Source: Brockia lithotrophica | Lineage (GTDB): Bacteria; Bacillota; Bacilli; Thermicanales; DSM-22653 | Direction of reading: 5' to 3' | Assembly (NCBI GenBank): GCA_003050565.1 | Contig: PEBW01000001.1 | Location: 248,001 to 312,000 of the forward strand | Length of the DNA stretch: 64,000 nucleotides | Shown: one piece after another, positions 8,497 through 19,768 of the stretch | Numbering within the stretch: position 1 is the stretch's first letter | Layout: every line of letters starts with the position of its first letter | Translations under genes and position numbers: made by a program | Notes under the pieces: generated by a model | Database searches by the model: none | What the model was told of the DNA's origin: nothing | The model's input: only the letters and a program-made list of their open reading frames with translations

Positions 8497-9987
8497 CTAG
8501 GCGCCGAAAAACCACGTGAGCGCTTGGAAGAACGACTCCGGCCACACCCCGCCGAGAAGCGTACCGATCGCGGTGAGGACGAGGACGGTGGCCTGCGGCC
8601 AGGGAAGGGCGACGGAGGCTTCGCCTTCGCCTTCGCGCATGAAGATCATGCGCAAAATCCGGAAGTAGTACACGTACGCGATTAAGCTCGCCGCAGCCAT
8701 GGCGACGGCGAGCGCCCACTGCCCGCCCCACATCGCGCCGAGGAAGAGGTAGAGCTTGCCCGTAAAGCCCGCGGTCAAGGGGATCCCCGCAAGGGAAAGG
8801 ACGAAGAGCGTCATGAACGCCGCGAGAAGCGGACTCCTGCGGTACAGTCCGCGCAGGGCGTCGAGGGTCTCGTCGCCGCGTTCCCGCGAGACGACGTCTG
8901 CCACGGCAAAGGCGCCCAAATTCATGAAGAGGTAGGCGAGGAGGTAGAAGAGCATCTGCTCTAGGGCGAGCGGGCTGGATGCGGCAAAGGGAACAAGAAT
9001 GTACCCGGAGTGGGCAATGCTCGAGTACGCGAGGAGCCGCTTGAGGTTCGTCTGCCGAAGAGCCACGAGGTTGGCGACGAACATCGTAAGTACGCTTACC
9101 CACGCCGCAAGCCCGGAGACGAGCTGGGAAAACCCGTTCCACATCCCGGGAAGACCGAGGAAGAGCGGATAGAACAAGCGGAGGAAAAGCGCAAACCCGG
9201 CCGCCTTGGAAACGACGGCGAGGAAAGCCGTCGCCGACGTCGGTGCCCCTTCGTACACGTCGGGCGCCCAGAGGTAGAGGGGGACGCTGGAGACTTTGAA
9301 GGTGAGACCCGCGAAGACGAGTACGACTCCGAGAACGGCGAGGGGGTAGATGTCCCACGGCATCTCCGCGAAGCGCTGTAAGAGTTGAGGAACGTCCGTC
9401 GCTCCCGCTACCCCCACGAGAAACGAGAGGCCGTAGAGGAAGATCCCGCTCGCGATCCCCGAAAAGACGACGTACTTAAAGGCCGCCTCCTGTGAGGCAA
9501 CACGCCTCCTCCGCAGGGCGACGAGGACGATCGCCGCTACGGTGAGGATCTCCATCCCCACAAAGAGGACGAGCAGGTCGTAGGACGAGGCCATGAGCAT
9601 GGCTCCAAAGGTCGCCAACAGGAGGAGGGCCGAACGTTCCCCTTCGAGCTCGGCGTATTCGCCGGTCACTTCCGCCCGACGCCCGGGCGTGAGGAGGAGG
9701 GAAAAGAACGCCCCGAAGAGGAAGATCCCCTGGAAAAAAGCGGAAAAACCGTCAAAGAACACCGCCCGGCGCACGAGGAGCTCGGAGGAGGGGAGGGGGG
9801 TCCCCCCGACGAGGAACTTCTGCACGTCCACCACGAGAAAGACAAAAGAGAGGAAGACGAACGCGGAGGCCAGGTAGGGGAAAAACTGCCGCCGTTCGGG
9901 GGGGACGACGAGAAGGAGGAAAAGGAGAAAGGCGCCGCCAAAGAGGAGCGTACCCGCAGGGGCAAGGAGCAAGAGAAGGTCGTTCAC
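8497..9987 (-). CDS. nuoN: NADH-quinone oxidoreductase subunit N
   Basis: Antiporter-like membrane subunit of complex I that takes part in proton translocation. It has 496 residues and many membrane helices. The motifs are ND2/NuoN-type: a conserved Glu in the helix LLVLFVGMEILTVAAIVL, and FKVSSVPLYLWAPDVYEGAP with the pump Lys. The GTG start at 9987 lies one base after the nuoL stop and 10 bases after GGAGGG. The gene directly follows nuoL; the nuoM that normally separates them is absent. Confidence 0.93.
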   Translation of the reverse strand: MNDLLLLLAPAGTLLFGGAFLLFLLLVVPPERRQFFPYLASAFVFLSFVFLVVDVQKFLVGGTPLPSSELLVRRAVFFDGFSAFFQGIFLFGAFFSLLLTPGRRAEVTGEYAELEGERSALLLLATFGAMLMASSYDLLVLFVGMEILTVAAIVLVALRRRRVASQEAAFKYVVFSGIASGIFLYGLSFLVGVAGATDVPQLLQRFAEMPWDIYPLAVLGVVLVFAGLTFKVSSVPLYLWAPDVYEGAPTSATAFLAVVSKAAGFALFLRLFYPLFLGLPGMWNGFSQLVSGLAAWVSVLTMFVANLVALRQTNLKRLLAYSSIAHSGYILVPFAASSPLALEQMLFYLLAYLFMNLGAFAVADVVSRERGDETLDALRGLYRRSPLLAAFMTLFVLSLAGIPLTAGFTGKLYLFLGAMWGGQWALAVAMAAASLIAYVYYFRILRMIFMREGEGEASVALPWPQATVLVLTAIGTLLGGVWPESFFQALTWFFGA

Positions 9988-9988
9988 C

Positions 9989-11860
9989 TCACCAAAGCCC
10001 TCCTTTCCACAGCGCGAGAAGAAGGAGAAGGGCAATGCCGAGGGTGGCCACGGCGCCGTACGTCTGCACGCGACCGTTCTGCACGGCGCTCCCGAGACGC
10101 GCGAGGGCCTCCGTCCCGAGGACCACGAGGGCAACCGTCCCTTCTACGACAAAGGTCTGAACCGCCTGCGCGGCGTGCCCGAGAGCGATCGCCCCCCGAA
10201 CAAACACGACGTGGTAGAAGTCGTCGATGTAGTACCGACGGGCGAGCACTTGGAATACGGGGCGGGCGAACCGTCCCCATGGGGCAACGCGCTTCCCCTG
10301 CAGGACGGCGTAGACCCCGACGAAAAGTCCGAGAAGGCCGACGCCTACCCCAAGGAGGGCATCCGGGCCGAAAACGGGAGGATGGATTTCGGAAATCGTC
10401 CCGTCCGACGCAAAAAAGCGGCTGAGAAGCGGCGCCCAAGGAGTTTCCAAGAACCCGTACCCGAGGGCAAAGGCGGTGAGGACGTACAGGGGAATGAGCA
10501 TGACGGGCGGGCTCTCGTGCACGCCGCGGGAGGAACGGTTCTCGCCGAAGAACACGTACCCGATGAGCCTCCCGACGTAGAGGGCGGTGACGAACGCAGC
10601 GGCGAGCCCCATGGCGTACAGGGCGGGGTTCGCCTCCAAGGTCCGCTCGAGGATGAACTCCTTGGAGAAGAACCCGGCGAACGGGGGAATCCCCACAAGG
10701 GCAAACGCGCCGGCCAGGAAGGCGAGGCTCGTTCGCGGCAGATGCCGAAGGAGACCGCCCATTTCGCGGATGTCCTGCGTACCCGTGGCGTGGATGATGC
10801 TCCCCGCGGCGAGGAAGAGGAGGGCCTTGAAGTAGGCGTGGGCCGTGAGGTGGAAGAGCGCCGCGACGTACGCTCCGACGCCCAGGGCGAGCATCATGTA
10901 TCCAAGTTGGCTAATCGTCGAATAGGCGAGAACGCGCTTGATGTCGTACTCCGCAAGACCCATCGTCCCGGCAAACAGGGCGGTAAAGGCTCCGACCCAG
11001 GCGACGACATCAAGGGCGTAGGGAGCCGCGAGGAAGACGGGGTAGGCGGCGGCGACGAGGTACACCCCGGCGGCGACCATCGTTGCCGCGTGGATGAGCG
11101 CCGAAACCGGCGTCGGACCCTCCATCGCATCCGGCAACCACACGTGAAGGGGAAATTGGCCCGACTTCCCCGCCGCCCCGAGAAAGAGAAGAAGTGCGAT
11201 GGCCGTGAGCGCCCAGTCGGGAATCGCCCCTCCCGACACGGCGGCAAAGAGGTCCGCGTCGTCGAAGCTCTTTACGTAGGTAAAGATGAAGAGCAACGCC
11301 GCAAAAAATCCGACGTCGCCCACTCGCGTGACGAGAAAGGCCTTTTTCGCCGCCTCCCGCGCCGCGGGCTTTTCAAACCAGAACCCGATGAGGAGGAAAG
11401 AAGCAAGACCTACGATCTCCCAAAAGAGGTAGCGGGCGAGCATGTTGGCGGAGAACACGAGGGCGAGCATCCCAAAGGTGAAGAGGCTCAAATACGTGTA
11501 AAAGACGTGATACCGAGGATCGCCCGCCATGTACCCCGCCGAATACACGTGCACGAGAAAGCTCACGAGGGAAACGGTGAAGAGCATGATTGCGCTCAGG
11601 GCGCTCACTTCGAAGCGCACGTCGACGACGAGATCGCCCAGGGTGAGCCACGTAAGCCGCGGCCCGACCACCGGCCCCTCTTGGAGAAACCGGAAGAGGA
11701 GGAGCGCGGCGGCACCGGCGGAGAAGAGGGTAGCCGTGATCCCCACGAAGTGGGCGCGACGGCCGAGCGCCGGCCCGAAGACGAGAAGAAGGACGAACGA
11801 CGCGAGCGGTGCGAGGACGACCAGATACCCTAAGCCGAGGAGGTCCACCGCCGAGCGCAC
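9989..11860 (-). CDS. nuoL: NADH-quinone oxidoreductase subunit L
   Basis: Distal antiporter-like subunit of complex I. The 623 residues include the ND5 motifs VHVYSAGYMAGDPRY, FWEIVGLASFLLIGFW, KSGQFPLHVWLPDAMEGPTP and LIHAATMVAAGVYL. The C-terminus is long enough for the lateral helix and ends in a membrane helix (LGIALLLLLALW). The length is normal for NuoL, so it is not a fusion that could account for the missing nuoM. Start codon 11860 lies 18 bases after nuoK. Confidence 0.95.
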   Translation of the reverse strand: MRSAVDLLGLGYLVVLAPLASFVLLLVFGPALGRRAHFVGITATLFSAGAAALLLFRFLQEGPVVGPRLTWLTLGDLVVDVRFEVSALSAIMLFTVSLVSFLVHVYSAGYMAGDPRYHVFYTYLSLFTFGMLALVFSANMLARYLFWEIVGLASFLLIGFWFEKPAAREAAKKAFLVTRVGDVGFFAALLFIFTYVKSFDDADLFAAVSGGAIPDWALTAIALLLFLGAAGKSGQFPLHVWLPDAMEGPTPVSALIHAATMVAAGVYLVAAAYPVFLAAPYALDVVAWVGAFTALFAGTMGLAEYDIKRVLAYSTISQLGYMMLALGVGAYVAALFHLTAHAYFKALLFLAAGSIIHATGTQDIREMGGLLRHLPRTSLAFLAGAFALVGIPPFAGFFSKEFILERTLEANPALYAMGLAAAFVTALYVGRLIGYVFFGENRSSRGVHESPPVMLIPLYVLTAFALGYGFLETPWAPLLSRFFASDGTISEIHPPVFGPDALLGVGVGLLGLFVGVYAVLQGKRVAPWGRFARPVFQVLARRYYIDDFYHVVFVRGAIALGHAAQAVQTFVVEGTVALVVLGTEALARLGSAVQNGRVQTYGAVATLGIALLLLLALWKGGLW

Positions 11861-11878
11861 CTCCGTTTCTGCGGAAGG

Positions 11879-12208
11879 TCAGTGTCTGAGGGAGTCGTAC
11901 TCGTCGGCCCAGGAGGTTCCCGTGAGGCGCGCGAGGGAGATCGTCACCGCAAGACCTAAGGCGAGCTCCGCCGCCGCGATCACAATCGTGAAGAGGGCCA
12001 AAAGCTGGAGAACTCCGGGATTTGCCGCCGCTCCCATGGAAACGAGGGGGTAGTGGGAAAAGGCGAGAAAGTTGAGAACGACGCCGCCGAGCATCACCTC
12101 CAAGGAGAGGAGAACGAGAACCGCGTGGCGCCGCGTAAATGCGCCATAGAGTCCCAGGGTGACGAGCATCGCGCCGAGGAGGAGGTACTGAAGAAGCGAC
12201 GCGCTCAT
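11879..12208 (-). CDS. nuoK: NADH-quinone oxidoreductase subunit K
   Basis: Three-helix proton-channel subunit, 109 residues. It carries the buried Glu in LLSLEVMLGGVVLNFLAF and a second in IVIAAAELALGLAVTIS, both diagnostic for NuoK/ND4L. It overlaps the end of nuoJ by four bases. Confidence 0.94.
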   Translation of the reverse strand: MSASLLQYLLLGAMLVTLGLYGAFTRRHAVLVLLSLEVMLGGVVLNFLAFSHYPLVSMGAAANPGVLQLLALFTIVIAAAELALGLAVTISLARLTGTSWADEYDSLRH

Positions 12209-12696
12209 GGTTCATCCTCCCTTGCGATGAGGACGGCCCCGACGAGAGCGAGGGCGAGGAGAAGTCCACCGAGGACGATAGCGAGGCCGTAAGCCGGATC
12301 AAAGGCGAGTTCCCCGAGGTCCTGGAGGTGGGCAAACCCTTCCCCGCGCGCACCGAGAAGGGGGAAGCGCGCCTTCCAGAGGAACGCTGCCACGAGGAGG
12401 AAAAAGCTCAGGGCGGAGGCAAATCCGAGAATTTCCCCCGTGGTGGTCCGCCCTTCTCCTCGGTGGCGGGAGAGCATCACGCCAAAAGCGGCGAGGATCG
12501 TCACGGCCCCCGCGTACACGAGGACCTGAACGGTGGCCACAAACTCCGCTCCGAGGAGGAAGTAGAGGGCAGCCAACCCGAGGAAGGCCCCCATGGCGGC
12601 AAACACCGCGTGAAGGGTCTGCCGCAGGGAGAGAAGAAGGAACACGCTGCCCAAGGTGAGGAAGGCGAAGAGGAGGAAGAACGCGTAGCTCCACAT
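12205..12696 (-). CDS. nuoJ: NADH-quinone oxidoreductase subunit J
   Basis: Membrane subunit of complex I, 163 residues with about five helices. The motif ATVQVLVYAGAVTILAAFGVM matches the NuoJ/ND6 core helix with its pi-bulge and Tyr. The ATG at 12696 overlaps the nuoI stop (TGATG); a GTG one codon upstream is possible. Confidence 0.92.
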   Translation of the reverse strand: MWSYAFFLLFAFLTLGSVFLLLSLRQTLHAVFAAMGAFLGLAALYFLLGAEFVATVQVLVYAGAVTILAAFGVMLSRHRGEGRTTTGEILGFASALSFFLLVAAFLWKARFPLLGARGEGFAHLQDLGELAFDPAYGLAIVLGGLLLALALVGAVLIAREDEP

Positions 12697-13142
12697 CACC
12701 GGCGGCTCGTCTCCTTCCGCACGTGGGCGAGGTTATGCGGGTTTTCCGCGAGCCAGACGATGTCCTTGTGCAGGTCGTCCCGGCGGTACGCCGCGTGTTC
12801 GACGGTAGCGGCCATCGTGATCGCGTCCGTGGGACAAACTTCCGTGCACAAGTCGCAGAAGATGCAGATCTCGTAGTTGATCTCGAAGAAATCCAGAACC
12901 TTGCCCTTCTTCGTCGGGTCGGGGTTGGGCTTCCCCCCCAAGGTGATCGCACCCGTGGGGCAGACGTTGGCGCACTGGTTGCAGACGATGCACTTGTCCA
13001 CGTAGAGGACGTGACTTCCGCGCAGGCGGTTGGGGAACTCATACGGTTCGTCGGGATAGAGGTGGGTTACCTTGGGTTCGAAGAGCTCCCGCAGGGTTAC
13101 CCCAAGCCCCTTGAGAACGCCGGGAACCTTCACGTGCGTCAC
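12696..13142 (-). CDS. nuoI: NADH-quinone oxidoreductase subunit I, 2x[4Fe-4S]
   Basis: Carries electrons between the peripheral clusters and NuoB. It has 148 residues with two ferredoxin motifs, CIVCNQCANVCP and CIFCDLCTEVCP, which bind clusters N6a and N6b. The N-terminus FEPKVTHLYPDEP is the usual amphipathic membrane-surface segment. With no nuoE, F or G in the operon, the electron donor is unlikely to be NADH through the standard module. Confidence 0.95.
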   Translation of the reverse strand: MTHVKVPGVLKGLGVTLRELFEPKVTHLYPDEPYEFPNRLRGSHVLYVDKCIVCNQCANVCPTGAITLGGKPNPDPTKKGKVLDFFEINYEICIFCDLCTEVCPTDAITMAATVEHAAYRRDDLHKDIVWLAENPHNLAHVRKETSRR

Positions 13143-13212
13143 CTCCCAAACTTCCGGCTTCGATGCGCTCCGTCCTCGCCCTAAAAGCGCTTTCCAGGGG
13201 CAGCAAAGGCGT

Positions 13213-14226
13213 TCACGCCGCGAGAGCTCGGTATACGATCGTCACGAGGAGGTTGAGGAGGGAGACGGGAAAGAGGACCTTCCAGGAAAAGACCATGAGC
13301 TGATCGATGCGCATTCGGGGGAACGACGCGTGAAACCAGTAGGGAATGAAGGAAAGGAACAGCGCCTTGAGGAGAAACCAAATCCACCCGGGCACCGCGC
13401 TCAGCACGGGGAGCGTACCTCCAAAGGGGAGCGGATACCACCCGCCAAAGTAGAGGGCCGTTGCAAGCGCCCCCATGGCCAAGGGATACACGTACTCCCC
13501 GAGCATGAAGAGGGCGAAGCGCATACCTCCGTACTCCGTGAGGTACCCGCCGATGAGCTCGGATTCCGCCTCGGAAAGGTCAAAGGGCGAGCGGTTGAGC
13601 TCAGCGAGGGCAGAAACGGCAAAAACGAGGAAACCCAGGATTTGGGGAAATACGAACCAGGCCTTCCGCTGAGCTTCCACGATGTCCGTGAGGTTGAGAC
13701 TTCCCGCAAGGACGACGACGCCCAGGACGGAAACGATGAGGGGAATTTCGTAGGCGAGCATCTGGGCAACCGAGCGCATCGCTCCGATGAGCGACCACTT
13801 GTTGTTCGAGGACCAGCCGCCCATGAGTACGCCCACGGTAGTCAAAGAGGAGACGGCGATGTAAAAGAGAAGCCCTACGGCAAAGTCGGAAAAGCGGAGC
13901 GTGGAAGACCAGGGCAACACGAGAAAAACGAGGATCGCCGGAGCAAAGGCGATCACGGGAGCGAGGTGGTAAAGGGGGCGGTCCACCTGCGCAGGTACGA
14001 TGCTCTCCTTCACGAGGAGTTTTGCGCCATCGGCAACCGTCTGGAGGAGGCCGTACGGCCCGACGCGGTTGGGACCCAAGCGGCTCTGCATAAACCCGAG
14101 GATCTTTCGGTGAGCGTATACCGCAAACGCGGCGTACAAGAGTATGAACACGAGGAGGATGAGGGCGGCGACGGTAAGCCAGAGAGCGGTCGTCAGGGTG
14201 GGGGGACCCGCGAGCAGTCTCGACAT
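13213..14226 (-). CDS. nuoH: NADH-quinone oxidoreductase subunit H
   Basis: Membrane subunit that forms the quinone chamber with NuoB and NuoD. It has 337 residues and eight or more helices. Motifs are KILGFMQSRLGPNRVGPYGLLQTVADGAKLL, shortened here to its parts, and the acidic loop ELNRSPFDLSEAESELIGG. The ATG at 14226 overlaps the nuoD stop in TGATG and has GGAGGTGG upstream; the frame remains open further upstream but only as an out-of-frame shadow of nuoD. Confidence 0.95.
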   Translation of the reverse strand: MSRLLAGPPTLTTALWLTVAALILLVFILLYAAFAVYAHRKILGFMQSRLGPNRVGPYGLLQTVADGAKLLVKESIVPAQVDRPLYHLAPVIAFAPAILVFLVLPWSSTLRFSDFAVGLLFYIAVSSLTTVGVLMGGWSSNNKWSLIGAMRSVAQMLAYEIPLIVSVLGVVVLAGSLNLTDIVEAQRKAWFVFPQILGFLVFAVSALAELNRSPFDLSEAESELIGGYLTEYGGMRFALFMLGEYVYPLAMGALATALYFGGWYPLPFGGTLPVLSAVPGWIWFLLKALFLSFIPYWFHASFPRMRIDQLMVFSWKVLFPVSLLNLLVTIVYRALAA

Positions 14227-15332
14227 CAGGCATCCACCTCCCCGAGGACGATGTCGATGCCGCCGAGAATGGCGATCATGTTCGCGACGTTTTCGCCGAT
14301 GAGGAGTTCGCGCAGGATATGGAGGTTGTGAAACGACGGGCGGCGGAAGTGCAGGCGGTAAGGATGGGGGGACTTCCCGTCGCTGCGAATGTACACCCCT
14401 TGCTCGCCGCGGGGCATCTCCACGGATACGTACACTTCCCCGGCCGGGGGGCGGATGAGCTTGGGGACTTTGCCCATGATCGGTCCCTCGGGGAGTCCCT
14501 CGAGTGCCTGAAGGACGATGCGCTTCGACTCCACGATCTCCTCGAGGCGGAGGTTCATGCGCGCCCAGAGGTCCCCCTCGCTGCGCACGGGGACGCGGAA
14601 GTCGAAGCGGTCGTAGATCGAGTAGGGTTTGGCCCGCCGCACGTCGTACGGGACGCCCGTACACCGCAAGTTCACGCCCGTGAGGCCGTAGCGAATGGCC
14701 GTCTCCCGGTCGTAGCGCCCTACTCCCTTGAGTCGCGCCTGGACGATTTCGTTGCCGACGACGAGGTCGTAAAACTCCTGCATCGTGCGCTCCAGGTCGT
14801 TTTCGAGGAAGGACTTCACGCGTGCAGGCCACGTCTCATCGGGGATGTCCCACTTCACCCCGCCAATGCGCATGTAGCTGTACGTGAGGCGGGCGCCGGA
14901 CAACTCGGCGAAAAAGTTCAAGATCTTCTCCCGCTCGCGGAAGGCGTAGAGGAACGGCGAGATCGCCCCCAGGTCGAGGAGGAAAGTGCCAAACCAGACG
15001 AGGTGGCTTGCGATGCGGTTGAGCTCCATCGCGATGACGCGCAAGTACTCCGCCCGTTCGGGAACCTCGATCCCCATGAGCGTTTCGACGGCGTACACGA
15101 GGGAGTAGTTCCCGATCATCGCCGAGAGGTAGTCCATGCGGTCGGTGTAGGGGATGATCTGCGTGTACGTGAGGTTCTCCGCGAGCTTCTCCGTTCCCCG
15201 GTGAAGGTAGCCGATCACCGGTTCGGCGTCCACGACGGTTTCCCCGTCGAGCTTTACGATGATGCGCAAGACGCCGTGGGTGCTCGGATGCTGCGGCCCC
15301 ACGTTGAGCACGTACTCTTCCGTTCGGAGCAC
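14226..15332 (-). CDS. nuoD: NADH-quinone oxidoreductase subunit D
   Basis: Quinone-site 49-kDa subunit, 368 residues. The N-terminus LNVGPQHPSTHGVLR holds the quinone-contacting His, and the C-terminus has the ILGGIDIVLGEVD ending. YLHRGTEKLAENLTYTQ and DRMDYLSAM are also typical. nuoC is a separate gene, as in other Bacilli, not the fused nuoCD of enterobacteria. Confidence 0.95.
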   Translation of the reverse strand: MLRTEEYVLNVGPQHPSTHGVLRIIVKLDGETVVDAEPVIGYLHRGTEKLAENLTYTQIIPYTDRMDYLSAMIGNYSLVYAVETLMGIEVPERAEYLRVIAMELNRIASHLVWFGTFLLDLGAISPFLYAFREREKILNFFAELSGARLTYSYMRIGGVKWDIPDETWPARVKSFLENDLERTMQEFYDLVVGNEIVQARLKGVGRYDRETAIRYGLTGVNLRCTGVPYDVRRAKPYSIYDRFDFRVPVRSEGDLWARMNLRLEEIVESKRIVLQALEGLPEGPIMGKVPKLIRPPAGEVYVSVEMPRGEQGVYIRSDGKSPHPYRLHFRRPSFHNLHILRELLIGENVANMIAILGGIDIVLGEVDA

Positions 15333-15335
15333 CGC

Positions 15336-15836
15336 CTACACCCCCTCGTCGTACGGCACGTAGTCCTTGCGCAACGGGTGCCCCACCCAATCCTCGGGCA
15401 GGAGGATCCGCCGGAGGTCCGGGTGACCTTCGAAAACAATCCCCAAGAGGTCGTATGCCTCGCGTTCCGCCCAATCCGCCGCGGGCCATACGTCCACCAC
15501 GGAAGGCACCCGCGGGTCGTCGCGCTCCGCGTGGACGTGAACGGCGAGGAGGTGCGGGTGGCGGAAGGACTGCAGGACGTAAAAGACGTCGAAATGGCTC
15601 CCCATGTCCGTCCCGTGGAGGTTGTTCAAAAACGAGAAGTTTGTCTCCGGATGATCGCGGAGAAACCGGGCCACATCGTGCCACACTTCCCGCGCGACGG
15701 TCAGCGTTGGGAGGTTGCGGCTTCTCTCGTTCACGTGCGGTTCTGCCACGGCCGACTCTCCAAAGCGCTCGCGCAGGAGAGCCACCACCCGATCGAGGAA
15801 CGCCCGGGCGTCAGGCAAAGCGGTGTGTTCAGCCAC
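15336..15836 (-). CDS. nuoC: NADH-quinone oxidoreductase subunit C
   Basis: Peripheral-arm 30-kDa subunit, 166 residues. The motif [20 protein letters not shown] followed by [15 protein letters not shown] is diagnostic. The GTG at 15836 overlaps the nuoB end by eight bases and follows a G-rich ribosome site; upstream in-frame codons are shadows of nuoB. Confidence 0.94.
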   Translation of the reverse strand: MAEHTALPDARAFLDRVVALLRERFGESAVAEPHVNERSRNLPTLTVAREVWHDVARFLRDHPETNFSFLNNLHGTDMGSHFDVFYVLQSFRHPHLLAVHVHAERDDPRVPSVVDVWPAADWAEREAYDLLGIVFEGHPDLRRILLPEDWVGHPLRKDYVPYDEGV

Positions 15837-16368
15837 GAAGCATCGCCGCCCCCTTTCGCCGCGCCTCGTACCGAATCTTTTCTTGGAGGCGGTTAACTCC
15901 GTAGATGAGGGCCACGGGGCTGGGCGGACAGCCCGGGATGTACACGTCCACGGGTACGACCTGGTCGACGCCCTTGACAACCGCGTACGAGTTGATGTAC
16001 GGCCCCCCGGCCGTCGCACAGCTTCCCATGGCGATCACCCATCTCGGCTCGGCCATTTGGTCGTACAGGCGGCGGAGGAGCGGGGCCATCTTCTTCGTCA
16101 CGGTCCCCGCCACGATCATCACGTCTGCCTGCCTCGGAGAGTTGCGAAAGATCACCCCGAAACGGTCGGCATCGTAGTGGGGGGCACTCGTCGCCATCAT
16201 CTCGATCGCGCAGCAAGCAAGGCCGAACGAGAGGGGCCAAAGGGAGTTCGTGCGCGCCCAGCTGAAGAGTCGATCGAGGGTAGTGAAGAGGACGTTGCGC
16301 TTCACTTCCTCAACGTCTGCTTCCGGCAACCCTTCGAGCCCAAGGTCGAAGTCGCGCCCTACTTCCAT
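15829..16368 (-). CDS. nuoB: NADH-quinone oxidoreductase subunit B, cluster N2
   Basis: Bears the terminal [4Fe-4S] cluster N2 next to the quinone site. It has 179 residues with the four Cys in [18 protein letters not shown] and YIPGCPPSP. The ATG at 16368 lies seven bases after AAGGGGG and overlaps nuoA by 10 bases; an ATG seven codons upstream is possible. Confidence 0.95.
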   Translation of the reverse strand: MEVGRDFDLGLEGLPEADVEEVKRNVLFTTLDRLFSWARTNSLWPLSFGLACCAIEMMATSAPHYDADRFGVIFRNSPRQADVMIVAGTVTKKMAPLLRRLYDQMAEPRWVIAMGSCATAGGPYINSYAVVKGVDQVVPVDVYIPGCPPSPVALIYGVNRLQEKIRYEARRKGAAMLRG

Positions 16369-16727
16369 TCCAAGGCCCCCTTTCGCCATGCGTAGGCGTA
16401 CCCGAGCACGAGGAAGAAGAAAAAGCCCAAGACGATTCCCGCAGCCGTCCAACCACGACCGGAAAGGACGAGGAGGGCGGGGGTGATGAGCAAGACGGCG
16501 ATGTCGAAGGTGACGAAGAGGAGTCCGTAGAGGTAGTACTTTACGCGGAACGCGACGCGCGCGTCCCCCTGCGCCACGTTACCGCTTTCATAGATGGCTA
16601 GCTTTTCCTCGTACGGACGCCTCGGCGCGAGGAGGTCGTTGAGGAGAATGGCGACCACCGGGACGCCGAAGGCCAACACGGTGAAGATGAGGAGCGCGAG
16701 GAGCGACGTGAGGTAGTTCGCCGGCAC
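16359..16727 (-). CDS. nuoA: NADH-quinone oxidoreductase subunit A
   Basis: First gene of the complex-I operon: 122 residues and three membrane helices. The conserved loop [19 protein letters not shown] and [19 protein letters not shown] identify NuoA. It is preceded by a good promoter at 16789-16818. Confidence 0.95.
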   Translation of the reverse strand: MPANYLTSLLALLIFTVLAFGVPVVAILLNDLLAPRRPYEEKLAIYESGNVAQGDARVAFRVKYYLYGLLFVTFDIAVLLITPALLVLSGRGWTAAGIVLGFFFFLVLGYAYAWRKGALEWK

Positions 16728-16788
16728 GTAAACCCCCCTCCCTCGTTTTCTCTATGGCGGTAGGGATAACCCGCGCGTTTACCTAGGG

Positions 16789-16818
16789 ATTATACCAGGT
16801 TCTCCATCTGTTGTCTAA
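16789..16818 (-). promoter_or_regulatory. Sigma-A-type promoter of the nuo operon
   Basis: Minus-strand TTAGAC (16813-16818), an 18-base spacer and a perfect TATAAT (16789-16794). Transcription would start near 16782, about 55 bases before nuoA. Confidence 0.72.
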
Positions 16819-16835
16819 CAGAAAGGCACCATTAA

Positions 16836-16870
16836 AGAAAAAGCCGAGGCTGTACCAGGAAAGCCCCGGC
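16836..16870 (-). terminator. Rho-independent terminator of the atp operon
   Basis: Nine-base stem GCCGGGGCT paired with AGCCTCGGC (one G-T pair), a 10-base loop and a T-rich tail (TTTTTCTTT) on the minus strand, 14 bases past the atpC stop. Confidence 0.88.
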
Positions 16871-16883
16871 GATCCGGAAAGGG

Positions 16884-17303
16884 TCATTCGCCTTCCGCGC
16901 TCGACCCGACCTGCAGCCGTACGAGCGCCCTCCGAAGGGCGAGCTCGGCGCGCGTATACTCCACGTCCCGCGCCTTCTGAAGCGCCTCTTCTGCTTCGAG
17001 CTTGGCGCGCAGCGCGCGGTCGAGGTCGATCTCCTCCGGGAGCTCGGCGGCCTCGGCGAGTATCGTCACGCGGTCCTTCCGTACCTCGAGAACGCCGCCG
17101 CAGACCGAGACGAGCTTCCGAGACCCGTCCGGAAAGTGCAGGGTAGCCGCATGGATATCGAGCGTTGCGACGAAGGGAAGGTGATTTGCCGCAATCCCGA
17201 TGCCGCCCTCAACCGTCCGCGTGGACAGGAAGACGACTTCCCCCGCAAAGACCTTGCGGTCGGGAGTTACGATTTCCAGGTGAAATGTGCGCGTCGGATA
17301 CAC
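16884..17303 (-). CDS. atpC: ATP synthase F1 epsilon subunit
   Basis: Central-stalk regulatory subunit, 139 residues. The N-terminal beta sandwich reads FHLEIVTPDRKVFAGEVVFL and GIGIAANHLPFVATL. The C-terminal helical hairpin is Ala/Glu/Leu-rich (ALRAKLEAEEALQKA), so the inhibitory hairpin appears intact. It is the last gene of the operon. Confidence 0.94.
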   Translation of the reverse strand: MYPTRTFHLEIVTPDRKVFAGEVVFLSTRTVEGGIGIAANHLPFVATLDIHAATLHFPDGSRKLVSVCGGVLEVRKDRVTILAEAAELPEEIDLDRALRAKLEAEEALQKARDVEYTRAELALRRALVRLQVGSSAEGE

Positions 17304-17315
17304 CGGCGCACCCCC

Positions 17316-19729
<2,414 letters not shown>

Positions 19730-19768
19730 CGCGATCTCTCACCTCCTACCGCCTCTTTCGGCGCAAAT

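Noticed and set aside
10175-11833. 552-codon plus-strand open frame opposite nuoL
   Set aside because: The charged product is the mirror of a membrane protein gene; no ribosome site and no recognisable domain.
8497-16727. Absence of nuoE, nuoF and nuoG as an anomaly
   Set aside because: Bacilli commonly encode the ancestral-type complex I without the NADH-dehydrogenase module; only the missing nuoM is unusual.
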